Positions 21,521 to 35,600 of a DNA stretch of 64,000 bases are shown here, piece by piece (position 1 is the first letter of the stretch; each line of letters starts with the position of its first letter). The DNA is from Bryopsis sp. KO-2023 (Eukaryota; Chlorophyta; Ulvophyceae; Bryopsidales; Bryopsidaceae), in assembly GCA_030272585.1 (NCBI GenBank), contig BSYQ01000012.1, positions 682,001-746,000 on the forward strand, written 5' to 3'. Both the position numbers and the translations under genes were made by a program. The notes under the pieces are model-generated. The model worked only from the letters and a program-made list of their open reading frames with translations. It was not told where the DNA came from and made no database searches.

Positions 21521-23528
21521 TTTTGTTCGCCCACCGCCCACGCGCCGCGAAAAACGATGATGCAAGATGTTAAAGATGTTATTGTAAACCCTCGCCCTCG
21601 AGCTTTCGAGGAGGGCATTTTTGAGGTGTTTTTGGTTACTTTTTTTTTTGGTGAACGTACCTTAGTTTCGTTCAAGATCCCACATTTGTTGTAGGATATG
21701 TTTTGTTTTTTCGCTCATGCGAAACTTAGATCGCATGAGGCATAAGATGTGGCAGGTCAAGCTGCCATTGTTTTAGAGTTAGGAATTCCTCTTGCAACGG
21801 GAGGGGCGTCGTGTTATGAGTTCTGTTTGTAATTCGAAGAGAATGTTTGAGGTTTGACATATGTTCTTTGTATTGTTCGTGAAATTCACTGGAGTTCGAA
21901 CATCGACAGTGCACTTTTTGGATTTGTCATTGGCCAGAGTAAACAGTCGAACTGTTTACCCTGGCAATGAAATGTGTGAATTTGCACCTCTCAACCCAAC
22001 CAGCTTCGTGCAAAACACATTTTTTGCTCGTATGGTGTTACAATTAATTAATTGTAACATTGTAATGCTGCTGTTGGAAAACCACTTGCAACTGCAATTA
22101 AATCGACGACCAGCTTAGTAAAACAAACACACCATTGGACTGTTACAACTCTGAATCCTGAACAACTTTTATGTCGGTGGGTAGAGCGAAGGCACTTCTC
22201 TCCGTTTCAAGAACAAAACTCTAATCAAAATTGATCGAACAACTCTCTTGGTGTCTTCTATCTCATCCATGGTATGGTTAGTTTGTAGCCGAGCCAAGGA
22301 AAGTTCCCATCGAGCAGTAAGCGCAGTTCGAAATGAAGTCGGTAGTGTTGAACGATGAACGCTTTTTCAAACAGTGTTTTCATATGCATTTTGAGTCCAT
22401 TTTTTTCCATCACTTTAAACGAGGGAATTGCTTCACAGCGACGTTTCCAAAGCGCCGAATAAGAGGAAGGTTATATAACGATTTTACCGAGCAGCTTTTG
22501 CTGTGTTCGCAGGATCGAAAGAGGCTCAATGTTCACCCCACGGGCATTATTCTTCACACACGAACTCTCAGCCTGAGTGGCAGTGTTGTTCAGAACTCAA
22601 GAAGTTCACTGTATGCGCAAATCTCTGAGGAAGCCGCCCCAAAGCCACCACCAAAGGCGGATCTGGGGGGGGTGCGCAGGCGCACGCGCGCACACCCGTA
22701 TAAACGTGTTTCTTCGTTTTCTCGTGTACACCAATATACTGTACAGTTGAGGGAGTGATAGTTGTAAAAGGTTCAAGTGGAGCTTTAGGTATCGAACGCG
22801 CACCCCCATCTCTAGAATCCTGGACCAGCCCCTGACCACGCTGGTTATATTTATGTGGCTTCCACAGAAAACCAACCTCGCGACTTCTCAACAACAACCG
22901 CCCACCACGGTGGACGTGAACGGAGCGTCGCCTTGGTGTTGTTTCGCGCGGAACCTTTGGCGTTATAACGCACACAAGGGAAGGTTTCTTCGGGGGAAGA
23001 AAGTCAAATGCGGCGCCTGGCGACCACGATGTTCAGCTGGCTCATCTCGACGTCGAAGTGACGCCGTTTCCTCGTCAGAGGAGGGGGGGTACACCGTTCA
23101 TCTCTGCAGCATGGACAGGAACACGAACGACGATCCGTGTCATATGCTTCCGTCGAAGCTTGCTGTACCCACGTCAAGCCACCCCAACCATTGCCCCCCG
23201 ACTTGCATGCTTCACGCTGCCAGTGGCTCCCCTCGCAGTTTCAACGAAAACGAAAACAATCCAGAAAACACAAGCAGAAACGAATCGCGAGAAAACGAGC
23301 GAATCAGAACCGCCACCCTCCAGCGATCAGCCTGGTGGAACGTCACACCTTACCGCCGTACGGCGTACTACACGCACAGCCCGTTCATAAGGTCGTCGGC
23401 GAGCGAGAATGGATAGATCGGCAACGATCCTGCCCACGTCTTTGCGCATACGTTGGCTTCCCAGAGTTGCTTCGCCGACAAGAACCGCTTGTCGGTCTGC
23501 TCGTGGCCTGCGGAGCCGACGGCCCACG
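21521..23528. other. Intergenic spacer upstream of transhydrogenase
   Basis: This contains the 3' flank of the Cys-repeat gene, a near-perfect hairpin (21934-21964) and, from about 22850, GC-richer DNA that is probably the promoter and 5' leader of the transhydrogenase gene. Open frames at 22850-23500 on the plus strand show no recognisable protein and were not called. Confidence 0.5.
21934..21964. repeat. 14-bp palindrome with 3-base centre
   Basis: CCAGAGTAAACAGT (21934-21947) and ACTGTTTACCCTGG (21951-21964) pair at 13 of 14 positions around CGA. The GTAAACA core resembles a forkhead-type site, but the likeness may be chance. It lies about 0.4 kb downstream of the Cys-repeat gene. Confidence 0.75.
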
Positions 23529-26500
23529 ATGCTGTCCGCATTTTTGCTAAAGAAAGGGTGCCATGCGCCACTGTTTTCGCAATGGTCTCAAGTTACGAGG
23601 ACCGGCTCCCAACTCGTTCGGTATCTGTCTTCGGAAAAGGAGCCGATCCCATACTCCAAGCTGTCGATAGGTATGCACTCTCTCCGATAAACGTTGAAAG
23701 TCAACCTCCTTCGCCTCGACTTTGCGTCGTTTCGGGCGGACACATCCTGAGCGTCGTGACGGATCTCGATGCTGCTCGCAGGAGTTCCAAAGGAGAGTTT
23801 CCAGGGCGAAAAGCGCGTCGCGCTGACGCCTGCGGGGGCTGCGACGATGATCAAGGAGGGATTTCATGTCCACGTGCAGTCGGGGGCAGGAGCTTTGGCG
23901 CAGTTCTCGGTATCGATCGACGAAACGCGGCCCTATCTTTCCTGCTTGTTTTCTTTCCCTTTTGCATCCATAGCGATATTTGCATGATGGTATTTGGCCA
24001 TCAATCAAGGCCATCGTCGATGTGATGTGAAATGATGTGGAAAATGCGCATGAATCTGTTGATTTTTTTTTTTTGCAACTTCATTTTTTTTTTTTTTTTT
24101 TTTGGGGGGGGGGGGGGGGTTTGGAAAGTATGATGAGAAAATTGGATGTATCATTTGGGCCAGTTTAGAATGGAATGAGGGCCCTGATGCGAAAACTGAT
24201 CCCCAAAAGGTCAACCAGCTGGAAAAAAAAAATTGATTTGAAATGAAAATATGCCACTCTTTGTGCAGAATATTTGAAACTTGCTTTCTAAAGGAAGAAC
24301 AAAGAAGTCTTCACATTTCAGTTTTTTTTTTTTTTTTTTTAAATTGGATTAGGACGAGGATTACAAAAAGGTTGGCGCGAGCATCGTCGATGCTCCTTCT
24401 GCTTTTGGTCAAGACATAGTCTTGAAAGTTCGGCCGCCGGATGTATCCCAGGAAGTCCCAATGCTGAACAAGAATAGGTGAGGTATATTGGCTTCAAAAA
24501 AAAGAAAGAAAAAATGTAAAAAAACAAGCAAAAATCTAAAAAAAACGCCCAAAAAAAAAAGTTGTTTTGGGGAGTGAAACAGCCTCCTGTCTCACCTCCC
24601 AAGTCTCTTCCCCCCCCCCCAAAAAAAAAATAAAAAAAAATAAAAAAAATAAAAAAAAATGAATAATTAGACGATAAGACAATAATTAAGAAGAAGTAAA
24701 CATAGCAATCAATAGTATTTGTCAAGGAAACCACCACAACAGTAGTGCAATATTACTAATCAGGAAATAGTAGACTGTTTTTCTTTTTGGCTGTACGTCA
24801 TGAATGAGAAGCATGGGTATGGTTTGGTTGGTTTATTTATTTATTTATTTGTTTATATTATTTTGTTTCCTGCAGATTGATAAGCTACATTTATCCAGCA
24901 AGGAATGAGGAACTGCTCAATGCCTTGAGAAAGCAAGGAATCACAGCCATGGGTAAAAAATAAACATATATTCCATTTTTATAAAAGTTTCAACAAAAAA
25001 TGTGCGTTTATGTTTATGTTTATTTTTATTTTTTATTATTTTTTTCTGTGGACACCAGACTAGTTATTCTGTGAAGACTGATAAGCTTAAGGGCCCACAT
25101 TCATGCCATTGATTTTTCAAATAGTTCTTTACAAATTATGTTTTCCTGCACAAGTTGAAAAAAAATTCTTTTACGCTTGATCTTTCTTTTTGTTCAGTGA
25201 AGGGTCTTTTTTGTTCAAGTTGAAAAAGCGATACGTGGTCGGTGCAGAAAAACAGAAAAAAATTAATAATTTTACAATTTTGCACCTGTATGTGTGTGAA
25301 GAAAATCATAGAATCCTCACTCTCTTTGGTTCCTTTTTTGTTGTTTCCCCTTATGCGACGGTGTGAGAATTTGTGTGGACCGTGTTGCTGATGTTTTTTG
25401 TTTTTTTACAGGAATGGACTGCATTCCCAGGCAATTAAGGTGAGCTGCTCCAACACAAAAGCTGGCCAAAGCATTAATGATTGTATTGAAAAAAAGCATG
25501 AAAAAAAAAGGGTAGAAATTTTGGTTGGTATTATTGGAGTGTTGGAGAAATTCCGATCATGAAGAAATTACTGAAGATGGTGGCTGATGTCCAAAATCAC
25601 CATACACATCTATACATACACATTTTTTTAATTAATAAAATGAGGTGAAAAACCCAGTTTCTCTGCTTTTGCAAATGTGCATAAGCATGGAAGGTTCCTT
25701 TTCCCCCTTTCTTTTGTTCTTCTTTTTTATTTTTTTTTTTAAATTAAAAATCCAACCGCCCATGTGGCTTCCACAGTCGAGCTCAAACTTTTGACTCGTT
25801 GAGTTCCATGGCCAACATCGCTGGATACCGAGCGGTGATCGAGGCGGCCCAGCATTTCGGGAGGTTTTTCACCGGCCAGATCACGGCTGCTGGGCGAGTG
25901 CCACCTGCAAAAGTTTTGGTGATCGGCGGAGGGGTGGCAGGGCTGTCGGCGATCGGAACTGCGAGAAATATGGGGGCCATCGTCAGAGTTTTTGATACAC
26001 GTGCTGCTGTTGCGGAGCAGGTGAAATGAAAGGGATGTATTGATTGCGAACTGGTGGTTACACATATATATATATTTTTTTTCAAGTATCTCTATATTTA
26101 TATGTATTTTGGATGGAAAAAGGATGTTGCTCTGAGTTTGCATCCCGATGCTGAGTTTCTTTTCCCAGAACCTCGATAGTGTTTCTTTTTCTTCTTTTCT
26201 TTTTTGTGATTGCAATTGGAATACACCAAGTCAGCCTGGCAACCCCCCCAAAAAAGAAAGACTGAAAAATATTGGGGAGCCATATTTGAGGGTTTCGTGT
26301 TTTTATTATTCTTTTTTTCCAGGCTAAATCTTTGGGGGCTGAATTTTTGACGGTGGATTTGAAAGAGGAAGGAGAAGGAACCGGAGGATATGCCAAGGAA
26401 ATGTCAAAAGAATTCATTGAAGCCGAGGTAATTGAACCCTGAACCCACTAAGGTGTTTCGTTTGCTATTGTTTTTTTGTTTTTTTTCTTCGATCCTCGAG

Positions 26501-29500
26501 CCAAGTTTGACTGCATGTGTTTATTCCTTTGTTATGCATTTTAAAAAAAGAATAAAAAAAGAGAAGGGGGGGGGGGGTCCTGTTAAGACGCTGCAAATGA
26601 TTTATCGAACGTAAGTCTTGATATTTATGCTTATTAATGGGGAAACATATAAAGCATGGTTTGCTTGCAAGTATGAAGGAGCGATAAATCATGTTTCTTG
26701 GCTGAATCTTTTTTTTTTTTTTCCCTTTTTCTCTTCGTGTACGTACAGATGGCTCTGTTTGCCGAACAATGCAAAGATGTGGACATCATTATCACCACAG
26801 CTCTCATTCCAGGGAAAAAAGCCCCCATTTTGATTACGAAGGAAATGGTGGAATCCATGAAGCCAGGCTCCGTGACAGTGGACCTGGCAGCCGAGGCCGG
26901 AGGAAATGTCGCAACCACAGTGCCTGGATCCGTCGTCAAGCACAATGTTCGTAAATCCCCCCCCCTCCTTTCCCCCGCCTCTCCATTAGTTTTTTTTGCT
27001 TTTTTTTTTTTTTTCTTTCAAATTGAATGGGAAAAAAAAAGTATCCCTGCAATTGCTTTAAAATGAGTCTCTTGTTTTTCCTTCAGAAATTGAACATAAC
27101 CCCCCCCCAAAAAAAATTAAAAATCACCCACCCTCACAATCGCTTCAAACATATGATTTGCTACGTTGTTTATCGGACGAGTTTCATTTTATGATTTGAT
27201 TAGTAAGGATATTTCTTTCACAAACTTTCGAATCGGTGATGTCTTTTTTTTTTCCTTTTCGGATCCAGGGGGTGACTTGCGTTGGCTACACCGACTTGCC
27301 CAGCCGATTGCCGACACAATCCAGCACTCTCTATTCGAATAACGTTTCCAAGTTCCTACTGTCGATGGGACCTTTTTCCACGGGCAAAAAAGGGGAATTT
27401 TTGATCGATCACGAGGATGAGGCTGTCAGAGGGGCCCTGGTGTTGGAGAAAGGAAATCTGATGTGGCCAGCGCCACCTCCAAAAGTAAGCAACCACAACA
27501 TCCAAAAATGTGTCAATCTTAATTTTATATCAATTTATGTAATTAATTGAATAGAAAAGAAAGGCAAAACAAAACATGAAGTAAAAAGAAATAGAGAAAT
27601 GAAATAGAGAATTGGGCGACGGATGTAGTGCCAGGGATCCCTTTTTTTTTTGTCCCATATCTATGGAGGGGAGTTCATAATTGAACACCACATGCTGGTT
27701 GATTATTATTTTTTTTCTATCTGCTAATAAAGCTACCTAGCTGCTGACAACTATGCTGTGTTTTTTTTTTCCCTCTAAAACATCAGCAAGCTGCCAAGGT
27801 GGCTGCTCCACCAAAGAAGGAGGAACCCAAGGAGCCTCCCGGTCCTCCCAACCTCTACCCAGCAACTTTCAGTGTAAGAGAAAAATTACATTAAAAAAAT
27901 AAATAAAAAGATCCTGGTTCACTGTACAAATGAATAAGTGATACGGAGCTTTCCCCCATCGCCGAAAATTGTCCTCCCCTCACAGCCACACCCTTTTCCT
28001 GTTTGGTTCCATTAATGCTGTCTAAAGCAGGTAGCCAAGGTCAGAAAAAAAAGTTTACGAAACGTTTGGTTTCCTGAAATAAACATCAATTTTTTTTGTA
28101 TCACTTTTTTCGTGTATGTTTCGTTTTTGCAACCATCATGTGAATGTCGAAAAGAAAAAAAAGAGAATAGTTTTGAAATTTCTGTTCTGTGGGCATTTTT
28201 GTTTTTCTACTCAGAATGCCATGACTACCACGGGTGCATTGGGAGGTTTGATGGCCATGGGCTACATTTCGCCCGGCCCTGCATTCAGCTCTATGCTGAC
28301 CAAGTTTGGGTTGGCCAGCATTTGCGGATACCAGACAGTGTGGGGAGTCACGCCTGCTTTGCATTCCCCCCTCATGTCAGTCACCAATGCGATTTCAGGG
28401 CTCACGGCGGTCGGAGGTGAGGATCCCTCATCGCAGAGCACCGGCGAACGACAAATTAAATGCACAGCCCAAACATCAGCACACCAGATGATTTTTAATT
28501 TTCATTTTTTGGGATCCTCTCTGCCCAAACTTCTTTCCAAGAAGCCCCTTACATTAACTCTAGTTCTGATTTTTTTTCCTGTTCTTGATGTATGATTTTT
28601 GAATGTGCAGGAATGTTGATGTTGGGTGCGGGACCTGCCGGTCCTGGGCTGGTGCCTGGCGACACCGCTCAAGGGTTGGCTGCGGCGGCCCTGCTGGCTT
28701 CTGCAATCAACATCGGAGGAGGATTCACGATCACCCAAAGGTGCTTCGCTCATCATGGTCTAAAAATAAGCATTTTTTTTGTTTTGAAAAATATGAAAAA
28801 AATGAAAAAATGAAAAAAAAAATATAAAAAAATGATGAATGAAAAAATGAAAACATAAAAAAATAAAAATAAAAAATATATTTATGTATATATATGTACC
28901 CAGAAACACTCGCTTGTGTTTCTGGGACAGCAAGCAAGAACCAATTATTCTAACTGCATGTGTCAACCACTTTTTTATTTGCAGCAGAAACTTCAAGGAG
29001 AATTTTGTTGATATCGAAGTAACAGTGCGGACAGTGCATCTGATCAGAGTTTTTTTTTTTTTTTTTTTTGCTTTTCCGATTACAGAATGCTGGATATGTT
29101 CAAGAGGGACACCGATCCAAACGAACACAACTATCTTTATGCAATTCCTGCTGCAGCGACAATCACTGCCTATGGGGCTGGACATCTTCTAGGTAGGGGA
29201 AAAAACAAAAGGGCAATAATAGTAATAAACGGCATGCGTCAAACTGGAACTGAGGTGGGATACTTTTTTTCTGGTTGGGTTGTTGCTGTCAGATTTCCAG
29301 CAAGCCAGTCTGAATAAAACAAATTATTTGAAGGGGAAAAAAAACTGTGATTAATAAACCATTATTATTTAAAAAACAAGAAAATATATCATATGCATAT
29401 ATCTAAAGCTGGACAATACAATGATTGCCTTCATTTTTTTTTGTACATATGTTTCGATGTATGTTGTGTCGAAGTGGTCCAAACTCTGAAATTTTCTTTC

Positions 29501-32500
29501 TCATTTTGGTTTTTCCGGCTGATAAGAATTTTATGTTTTTTTTTATTGGTTCTACTTCTCTCCAGTAATTTTATATTAAACATGATATTTTAACATTGTA
29601 TTTTTCGGCGTATTTATTTTATGAAATTTCACCGTCCATTTCAACCTGAATTTTTGTTGGGGCGCCATGTCTCAGGTGCACCTGAAATGGCCAACGTTGC
29701 ATATTTGGCCTCGTCCGGGTTGTGCATCGGTGCCATCGCTTGCTTAGCTCAGCAATCGACTGCCAGGGTCGGCAATGCGTTGGGCATGATGGGGGTTTCC
29801 ACAGGAATCGTTGCCACCATGGGGATCATGCCGGCCAGCCCTGAATTATTTGCCCAAATGGCAGGGGCACTCACATTTGGAGGTGTGGTTCGATCGATGT
29901 ACATAAAAACTGATAAGAAATTTACGAAGATTCTTTTGACGGTGGTGGATGCTTCGATGGGCCGGTTTGTTCCCGAGAAGTGGAAAGAAAAACAAAAAAA
30001 AAACTTCATCACGATGGTGTTGATACGTTTTAAGCACCTGTGGGCATATCTTTTTCAATGCATTTGGTCAAATCTCCATGCATATGCACACACATCAGAA
30101 ATTAGCAGACGTTGCCGTTTGTTTGTTTGTTTCTTTTTTTTTTCCCTTTCTGGGTGGTTCAGTAAGAGCGCTTGTTTTTTTTGTGCGTATCAGGTGGATT
30201 GGGGATGTACATCGCCAAGAACATGAAAGTGACGGAGCTGCCTCAGATGGTGGCCGCGTTCCATGCCTTGGTTGGATTCGCTGCGACGGCCACTTCGGTG
30301 TCCAATTACATGATGCTGGACCACATGGACGATGTCCATAAGACTGCAGCTTTTCTGGGTGCTTTCATCGGAGCTGTCACCCTCACAGGTAATACATGCA
30401 TTCATACATGCATGCATAGATGCATTCATACATGCCTGCATAGATGCATGCATACATATGCATGCACTTTACAAACACAAGAGGAGAAGAAAAACGACGC
30501 GTACGAAAGATATGCTGAGGCATCTAACTCAGATGGCATTCATGTTCATATAAATTGCTCCCATTTTCTGGGGGATGCTGCTGACCCTTGAAACTTTTTG
30601 GACATGATCACAATGACCGCACCGATTTCGTATCTATAATGCACCATGAAGCAAACGCACATCCTCAAATAAGTGATATGTTCACCTAGTTTTCAGTTTT
30701 CTTCTTGCACCGTACGATGCCATGTTGGTGGGTTGCTCGCAGGTTCGGCGACCGCATTCGGAAAATTGCATGGCGTTCTGAAGTCTGCTCCTCTGAACCT
30801 CCCCGGAAAAAATGCTGCAAACATCGCACTCGCAGCAGGAAACCTCGGGGCGGGGGCTGTGTTTTTGACCACTGGTGATGCCTCTACAGGGTAAGTTGGC
30901 AGATCAAAAAATATCACACTTGGACCCCCCCCCCCCCCCCGGGAAACAACGGAGGTTTTTTCAGGCACCCAGAAAACCCCGATGAATTTCACAGGATGGT
31001 GATTTGACCAAAGGGTTCTATACTTGCAATGAGATGATTGCTTGGTCGATGAACCTGGGATGCATATCTTTTGCCCTCCGTGTGTCGTTGTATTCTGCAT
31101 CTGAATGCTCTTCAAAAATGCTTCTCAGGTTGGCTTGTCTGACTGCCACGAGCGCCATGGGTGGAGTGATGGGGGCGCACATGACGGCATCCATCGGAGG
31201 GGCCGACATGCCGGTGGTGATCACTTTGCTGAACAGCTACAGTGGATATGCTCTCTGTGCCGAGGGATTCATGTTGGGCAACGACCTGCTGACTGCCGTC
31301 GGAGCCCTCATCGGATCTTCTGGGGCAATCCTCTCCTACATCATGTGCAAGGTAAAAAAAAACTTGAAAAAAAATAACTTTGCCGGGAAAGAATAAGACT
31401 GGTACCTTTTCATATTTCGTTCAACAAATTCACGCATGCGATTTTTCATTCAGGCTTTGGGATGATGTCGAAATAATGACGATATCACCCCCCCCCCCCC
31501 CACCCCTCCCACACACACAAAACAAAAACTCGTCTCGACGAAATCTGTCATTTTTTACCTGCAGGCGATGAATCGGTCCTTGGCTAATGTGATTCTGGGT
31601 GGATATGGTTCCACTGGTGGAGCGGCGATGAAAGTGGAAGGCACCCATCAGGAAACCGATATCGGAGCGGCGGTCGAGTCCCTTACGATGGCCAAGAACG
31701 TGATCATCGTTCCAGGATATGGTCTTGCCGTCGCCAGCGCCCAGTACGCCATTGCAGGTGAGCTTCATGACGAAATGCCATCTCCAGCTACCCTCCAGTG
31801 AACAGGGTGGAGGCATTTGGACGAATTTAACGAAAACATGGAAGAAATTGGATGTTTCGACGCGACGCCGGATTCACTATGGGGCAGTGGTGCTGAACGA
31901 AAGAGATGTGCATGTGATGCAAAATCGATGCATGCATGCATTTTTGATGTCTGTTGCCATTGCATGTCCAGATCTCGTCAAGACGCTCCGTTCCAAGGAT
32001 GTTAACGTTCGATTTGGAATTCATCCGGTGGCTGGACGCATGCCGGGTCAATTGAACGTGCTGTTGGCGGAGGCTGGGGTGCCGTACGATGTCGTGTTCG
32101 AGATGGAGGAGATCAATCCAGATTTCGACGATTGCGATGTGGCGCTGGTCATCGGAGCAAACGACACAGTGAACTCGGCAGCGATTGAGGATCCGAATTC
32201 GGTCATTGCGGGGATGCCAGTATTGGAGGTAATATAACATAGAGAGAACATGTTTTTCTTTAGGGGTGGAATTTTTTTTTTGTTTTTTTTTGTGGAAATC
32301 TGGTTTGTTCAGAGGCCTCAGTCTGCCACCCTCAATTATTCTAATGGGTAACTTATCATTTTTTTTGATCATTCATTCTTATTATCTGACAACAGAAAAA
32401 AAGGATATAGATATAGATATGTGTTTCTTTTTCTTTTTTTTTCTCCCCCCCCCTCTAAAACGAGTGTCTTTTTTTTTTTATTATTTTTTTCCTTGTAGGT

Positions 32501-32666
32501 TTGGAAAGCAAAGCAAGTTATTTTCGTGAAGAGGACGATGGGGACCGGATATGCTGGGGCAGACAACCCCGTTTTCTACAAACCAAACACTTTCATGTTG
32601 CTGGGGGATGCCAAAAAGGTGAGCGATGGCTTGAAAACGAAGGTTGCAGAAGAGATGGGACTGTAA
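23529..32666 (+). CDS. NNT: Mitochondrial proton-translocating NAD(P) transhydrogenase, fused alpha-beta
   Basis: This inner-membrane enzyme couples hydride transfer from NADH to NADP+ to proton entry. Twenty exons give 1059 residues with all 19 junctions in phase: 23529-23670, 23782-23909, 24353-24477, 24876-24952, 25412-25439, 25777-26020, 26323-26427, 26749-26946, 27269-27484, 27787-27873, 28215-28416, 28611-28740, 29086-29192, 29676-29882, 30194-30388, 30743-30890, 31129-31351, 31565-31757, 31972-32228, 32499-32666. Residues 1-40 are a mitochondrial presequence ([10 protein letters not shown]). Domain I (about 45-425) has [33 protein letters not shown] and the NAD loop [13 protein letters not shown]. 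The membrane domain II (about 450-860) carries [10 protein letters not shown] and [13 protein letters not shown]. Domain III has [49 protein letters not shown] and GTGYAG. The order (alpha then beta) is that of animal NNT, not the beta-alpha order of apicomplexans and Entamoeba. Confidence 0.95.
24084..24119. repeat. T20-G16 homopolymer junction in NNT intron 2
   Basis: Twenty T pass directly into sixteen G. Intron 3 of the same gene carries the reverse-complement form, C11-A10, at 24610-24630, so the motif occurs in both orientations within one transcript. Confidence 0.95.
30394..30467. repeat. ATGCAT-type minisatellite in NNT intron 15
   Basis: Imperfect tandem units built on CATGCATAGATGCATTCATA follow right after the donor of exon 15. 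The tract is nearly all alternating purine-pyrimidine, so Z-DNA is possible. Confidence 0.8.
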
Positions 32667-35600
32667 AACAAAACAAAACAAAACACAGAAGGCACTGAAA
32701 AAAAAAAGGAGGAAAAAATATACATGCCTGCATGAGGGGTTACCAAAAAAAAAAAGGGAACAGCAAAAAAAAGGGAAAACAGAAAGGATTTTGGAGGGAA
32801 TTTGTAAATTTTAAGAGAGTGGGGGGGAAACGGATGCAAAAAAAATGTGAAAAAGACGAGAGGAGAGGGAGGGGAAAGCCCGAGGTCGATACATATTTCT
32901 TTGGGCGAATTGTTTTTTGCTTTTTTGCTTTTTCATTGAAACTCAGCGTCGATTTTGTGGATGGTGTGGTTGGGACGTTGTGTTAGATTTTCGAAGGAGG
33001 GGGGGAAAAAAGGCACGAGAAGTAAATTTTGGGAAAACACAAATACTGAAGTTAGGAGTTTTAGAGAGGTGGTAATGAGCACTTGTTTTGTTTATAAAAG
33101 AGGGAAGGGGAAAGAAACGAGCCAGACCTCACAAGGATAATTGTTGATGTAACGGAGATGAAAATCGTAGTCAGTCAGACAGGAAAGCTCCACCCATTGC
33201 GAGTGGTGGCGACTGGTTGCCCAGCAAGTTGCATGTATAGACTCCTCTGATAACAAGTCTATTATAAAGAAAAAGTCAAAATGAGTCAAATGAGTCTATT
33301 GCTTCTCCCTGTTTCTTCTTTTTCGACTCGTTTATCGGATATATATATTGCTCGCACCCTGTGGGAAGCCTATCCCATTGAGAATTCTGCCATTGATGTT
33401 TTGTTATTGTGGGTTAACGCATCAGCGGAGGAAAATGTGTTTGGGGGGGGGGGGAGGGTACAGTGGCATTTCTTTTCTTCTTCGCATGTTTTTCCGGTTG
33501 CTGGAATTCACAGCAACACGTCAATTCAATTCTCTCTTTTTTAGAATGATGTGGAGTGCTTGGGGGGAATTACTAAACATCTAAGTTCAAGAAATAACGA
33601 ACCATCTGAATTCTACCTGTTTGGAGTGGAATTTTGTTCGAATCAGCAAACTATTCGGAATTCGGTACAAGATTTTTTTTTTTATTACTTTTTTCACTCA
33701 CACAAGCAACCCTTCTATCAAATCCTCTTCTCAAACATGTTTAATAACATCAGCAATTTCTTTCTTCCCCAGATATTTTATAGCCCCACAAAAAATCACC
33801 GAAACCTCCAGGCTCCTCCGTTTCACCTCCCAGTGAAGTTGCAATGCTTTATTTCTTAGATAAAAAAATCGATATTATCGATTTCGAAATAACGGGAAAA
33901 AAAAACACCACCACATTTCCATACAGAAGAAAATGGTATGAAAAATTCCTTGATTTATTTTCGGGGCTTTTTTTTTGCAAGCCTCCCTCCCACAGCTTTT
34001 CTATAAATAGTTTCTTCTTTTCAGAATTAGAACAGATGCATGCATATTTTAACCAAAAAAAAAAGCCCCTCTTTTTTTTCTCTCTCTCTCTCTCAAAAAA
34101 AAAAGGAGGGGGAAAAAATCTTTTTTTTTGGCTGGCATTTGACATATGCAGAAATTGAGTAGAAAGCCTCGCTCCATCGAAAAGAATCGATGGAGGAAAA
34201 AAAATAGTCGAATAAAGAATGGGCAGAATATCATCAATATATTTTTTTCTATGATGAAAAGCAAGGGAAAAAAAAATAATAAATAATAATAATGAGGAAA
34301 AAATAGACATATATATATACATATGACAAATATATCAGCAAGATCGGAGGAAAAATAAATAACAAGCAACTATAGATGATGCAAATCAACATGAGTCAAA
34401 CCTCATCCCCCCTCTCTTTCTTTCTCTTTTTTTTTCTTTCCTTTTTTCTTTTTCCCTGACGAAAAGTATCTTTTCTTTTCAAGGCAATCCAATTCCCCCC
34501 CCCCCCCCCCTCCCCCCCAAATCCACATCTAAAAGTAACAAATCAATCCTTGTTTTTTCCCCCTTTTTTTATCTATGTTTTTTTTTTAGCCCCCCACAAG
34601 TACAAACCAAACCCTCTCCAAATATATATTTTTCGTAACCAAACTCCAAAAAACAAAAAAAAAACTCCACCTTTTTCCCTAGCCCCCCAGCCCACCCCTT
34701 TTTAAAACATTGTTGTATTTTTTCTCACTCTTTCTCACTTTCCTCCATGCCCTGTCACACTTTCCCCTTTTTCCCCGTCACTAGTTAAAGCAATCCTTAT
34801 CCAGTACACTAAGTCAATCCCTTGTAAATAAAACCCCGTCAACCTCTTTTTTTTCCTTCAAATAAAATGTTACTCTTTTTCTCTTCCCTCCGTGTAAAAT
34901 GTCACTCTTTTTTCTTTTCCCTTCGTGTAAAATATCACTCTTTTTTCTTATGTGAAAACGTGCCCCATGAAAAAAAAACAGATGTTTATTTTGACTACTT
35001 TTCCCCTTTTTTCTTTTTGCGTCGGTCGTGAAAACCCTTTTCCCTTTTGACTCTTTTTCAACTTTTTTTTTTTCCTTAGTGTTTTTCCTTTTGTTCTTAA
35101 TTCTCCCTTTGATAGTCAGTCATGCATGATTCAGAAAATGATAAAAAAAAATACCGTAAAAAGCCTTTCGCAAGGTTTTTTTCTTTTTTTTTTGTGGGCA
35201 ACAAAGAAATCCCGTCAAAAAAACTCAAAACCTTCCCCGCCCTCCCCCCTTTCCTTTTTTTTTTTTTGAGACCCCCTCTCTTGGTGTGCAAAACTTTTTT
35301 TTTTTTTCCCTTTCTTGATGATATGCAATTCCTGCATGGTGAATCCTTTCCCTTGTTGCTTTCCTTTCCCCCCTCCGTTTCAAAATATAACCAACATTCC
35401 CCAAAACGTTTTCTTTCGGTTTTTACCTTTGTTGTTTTTTCTTTGCGTTTTTTTCTTTTTTGGAAAAATACCATATCATCAGTTTCCTATTTTGCTTTTA
35501 CCAAAAGCCACCCCTCACTTTCCCCTGTTTCCCCATCTCGAAAGAAAACCTCTGCAACGAAACCTGCAGCTCGATCGATCTCCTCGATCTTATTGAATCA

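Noticed and set aside
22853-23416. Plus-strand gene upstream of NNT
   Set aside because: The frame lacks recognisable sequence and matching splice borders; it is better explained as GC-rich promoter and leader DNA.
26941-26956. GTAAAT at 26951 as the donor of NNT exon 8
   Set aside because: It breaks the reading frame into exon 9; the GTTCGT donor at 26947 keeps phase and the conserved [13 protein letters not shown] join.
30394-30467. CRISPR-like array
   Set aside because: Units are short, contiguous and without spacers; the region is an intron minisatellite in a nuclear gene.
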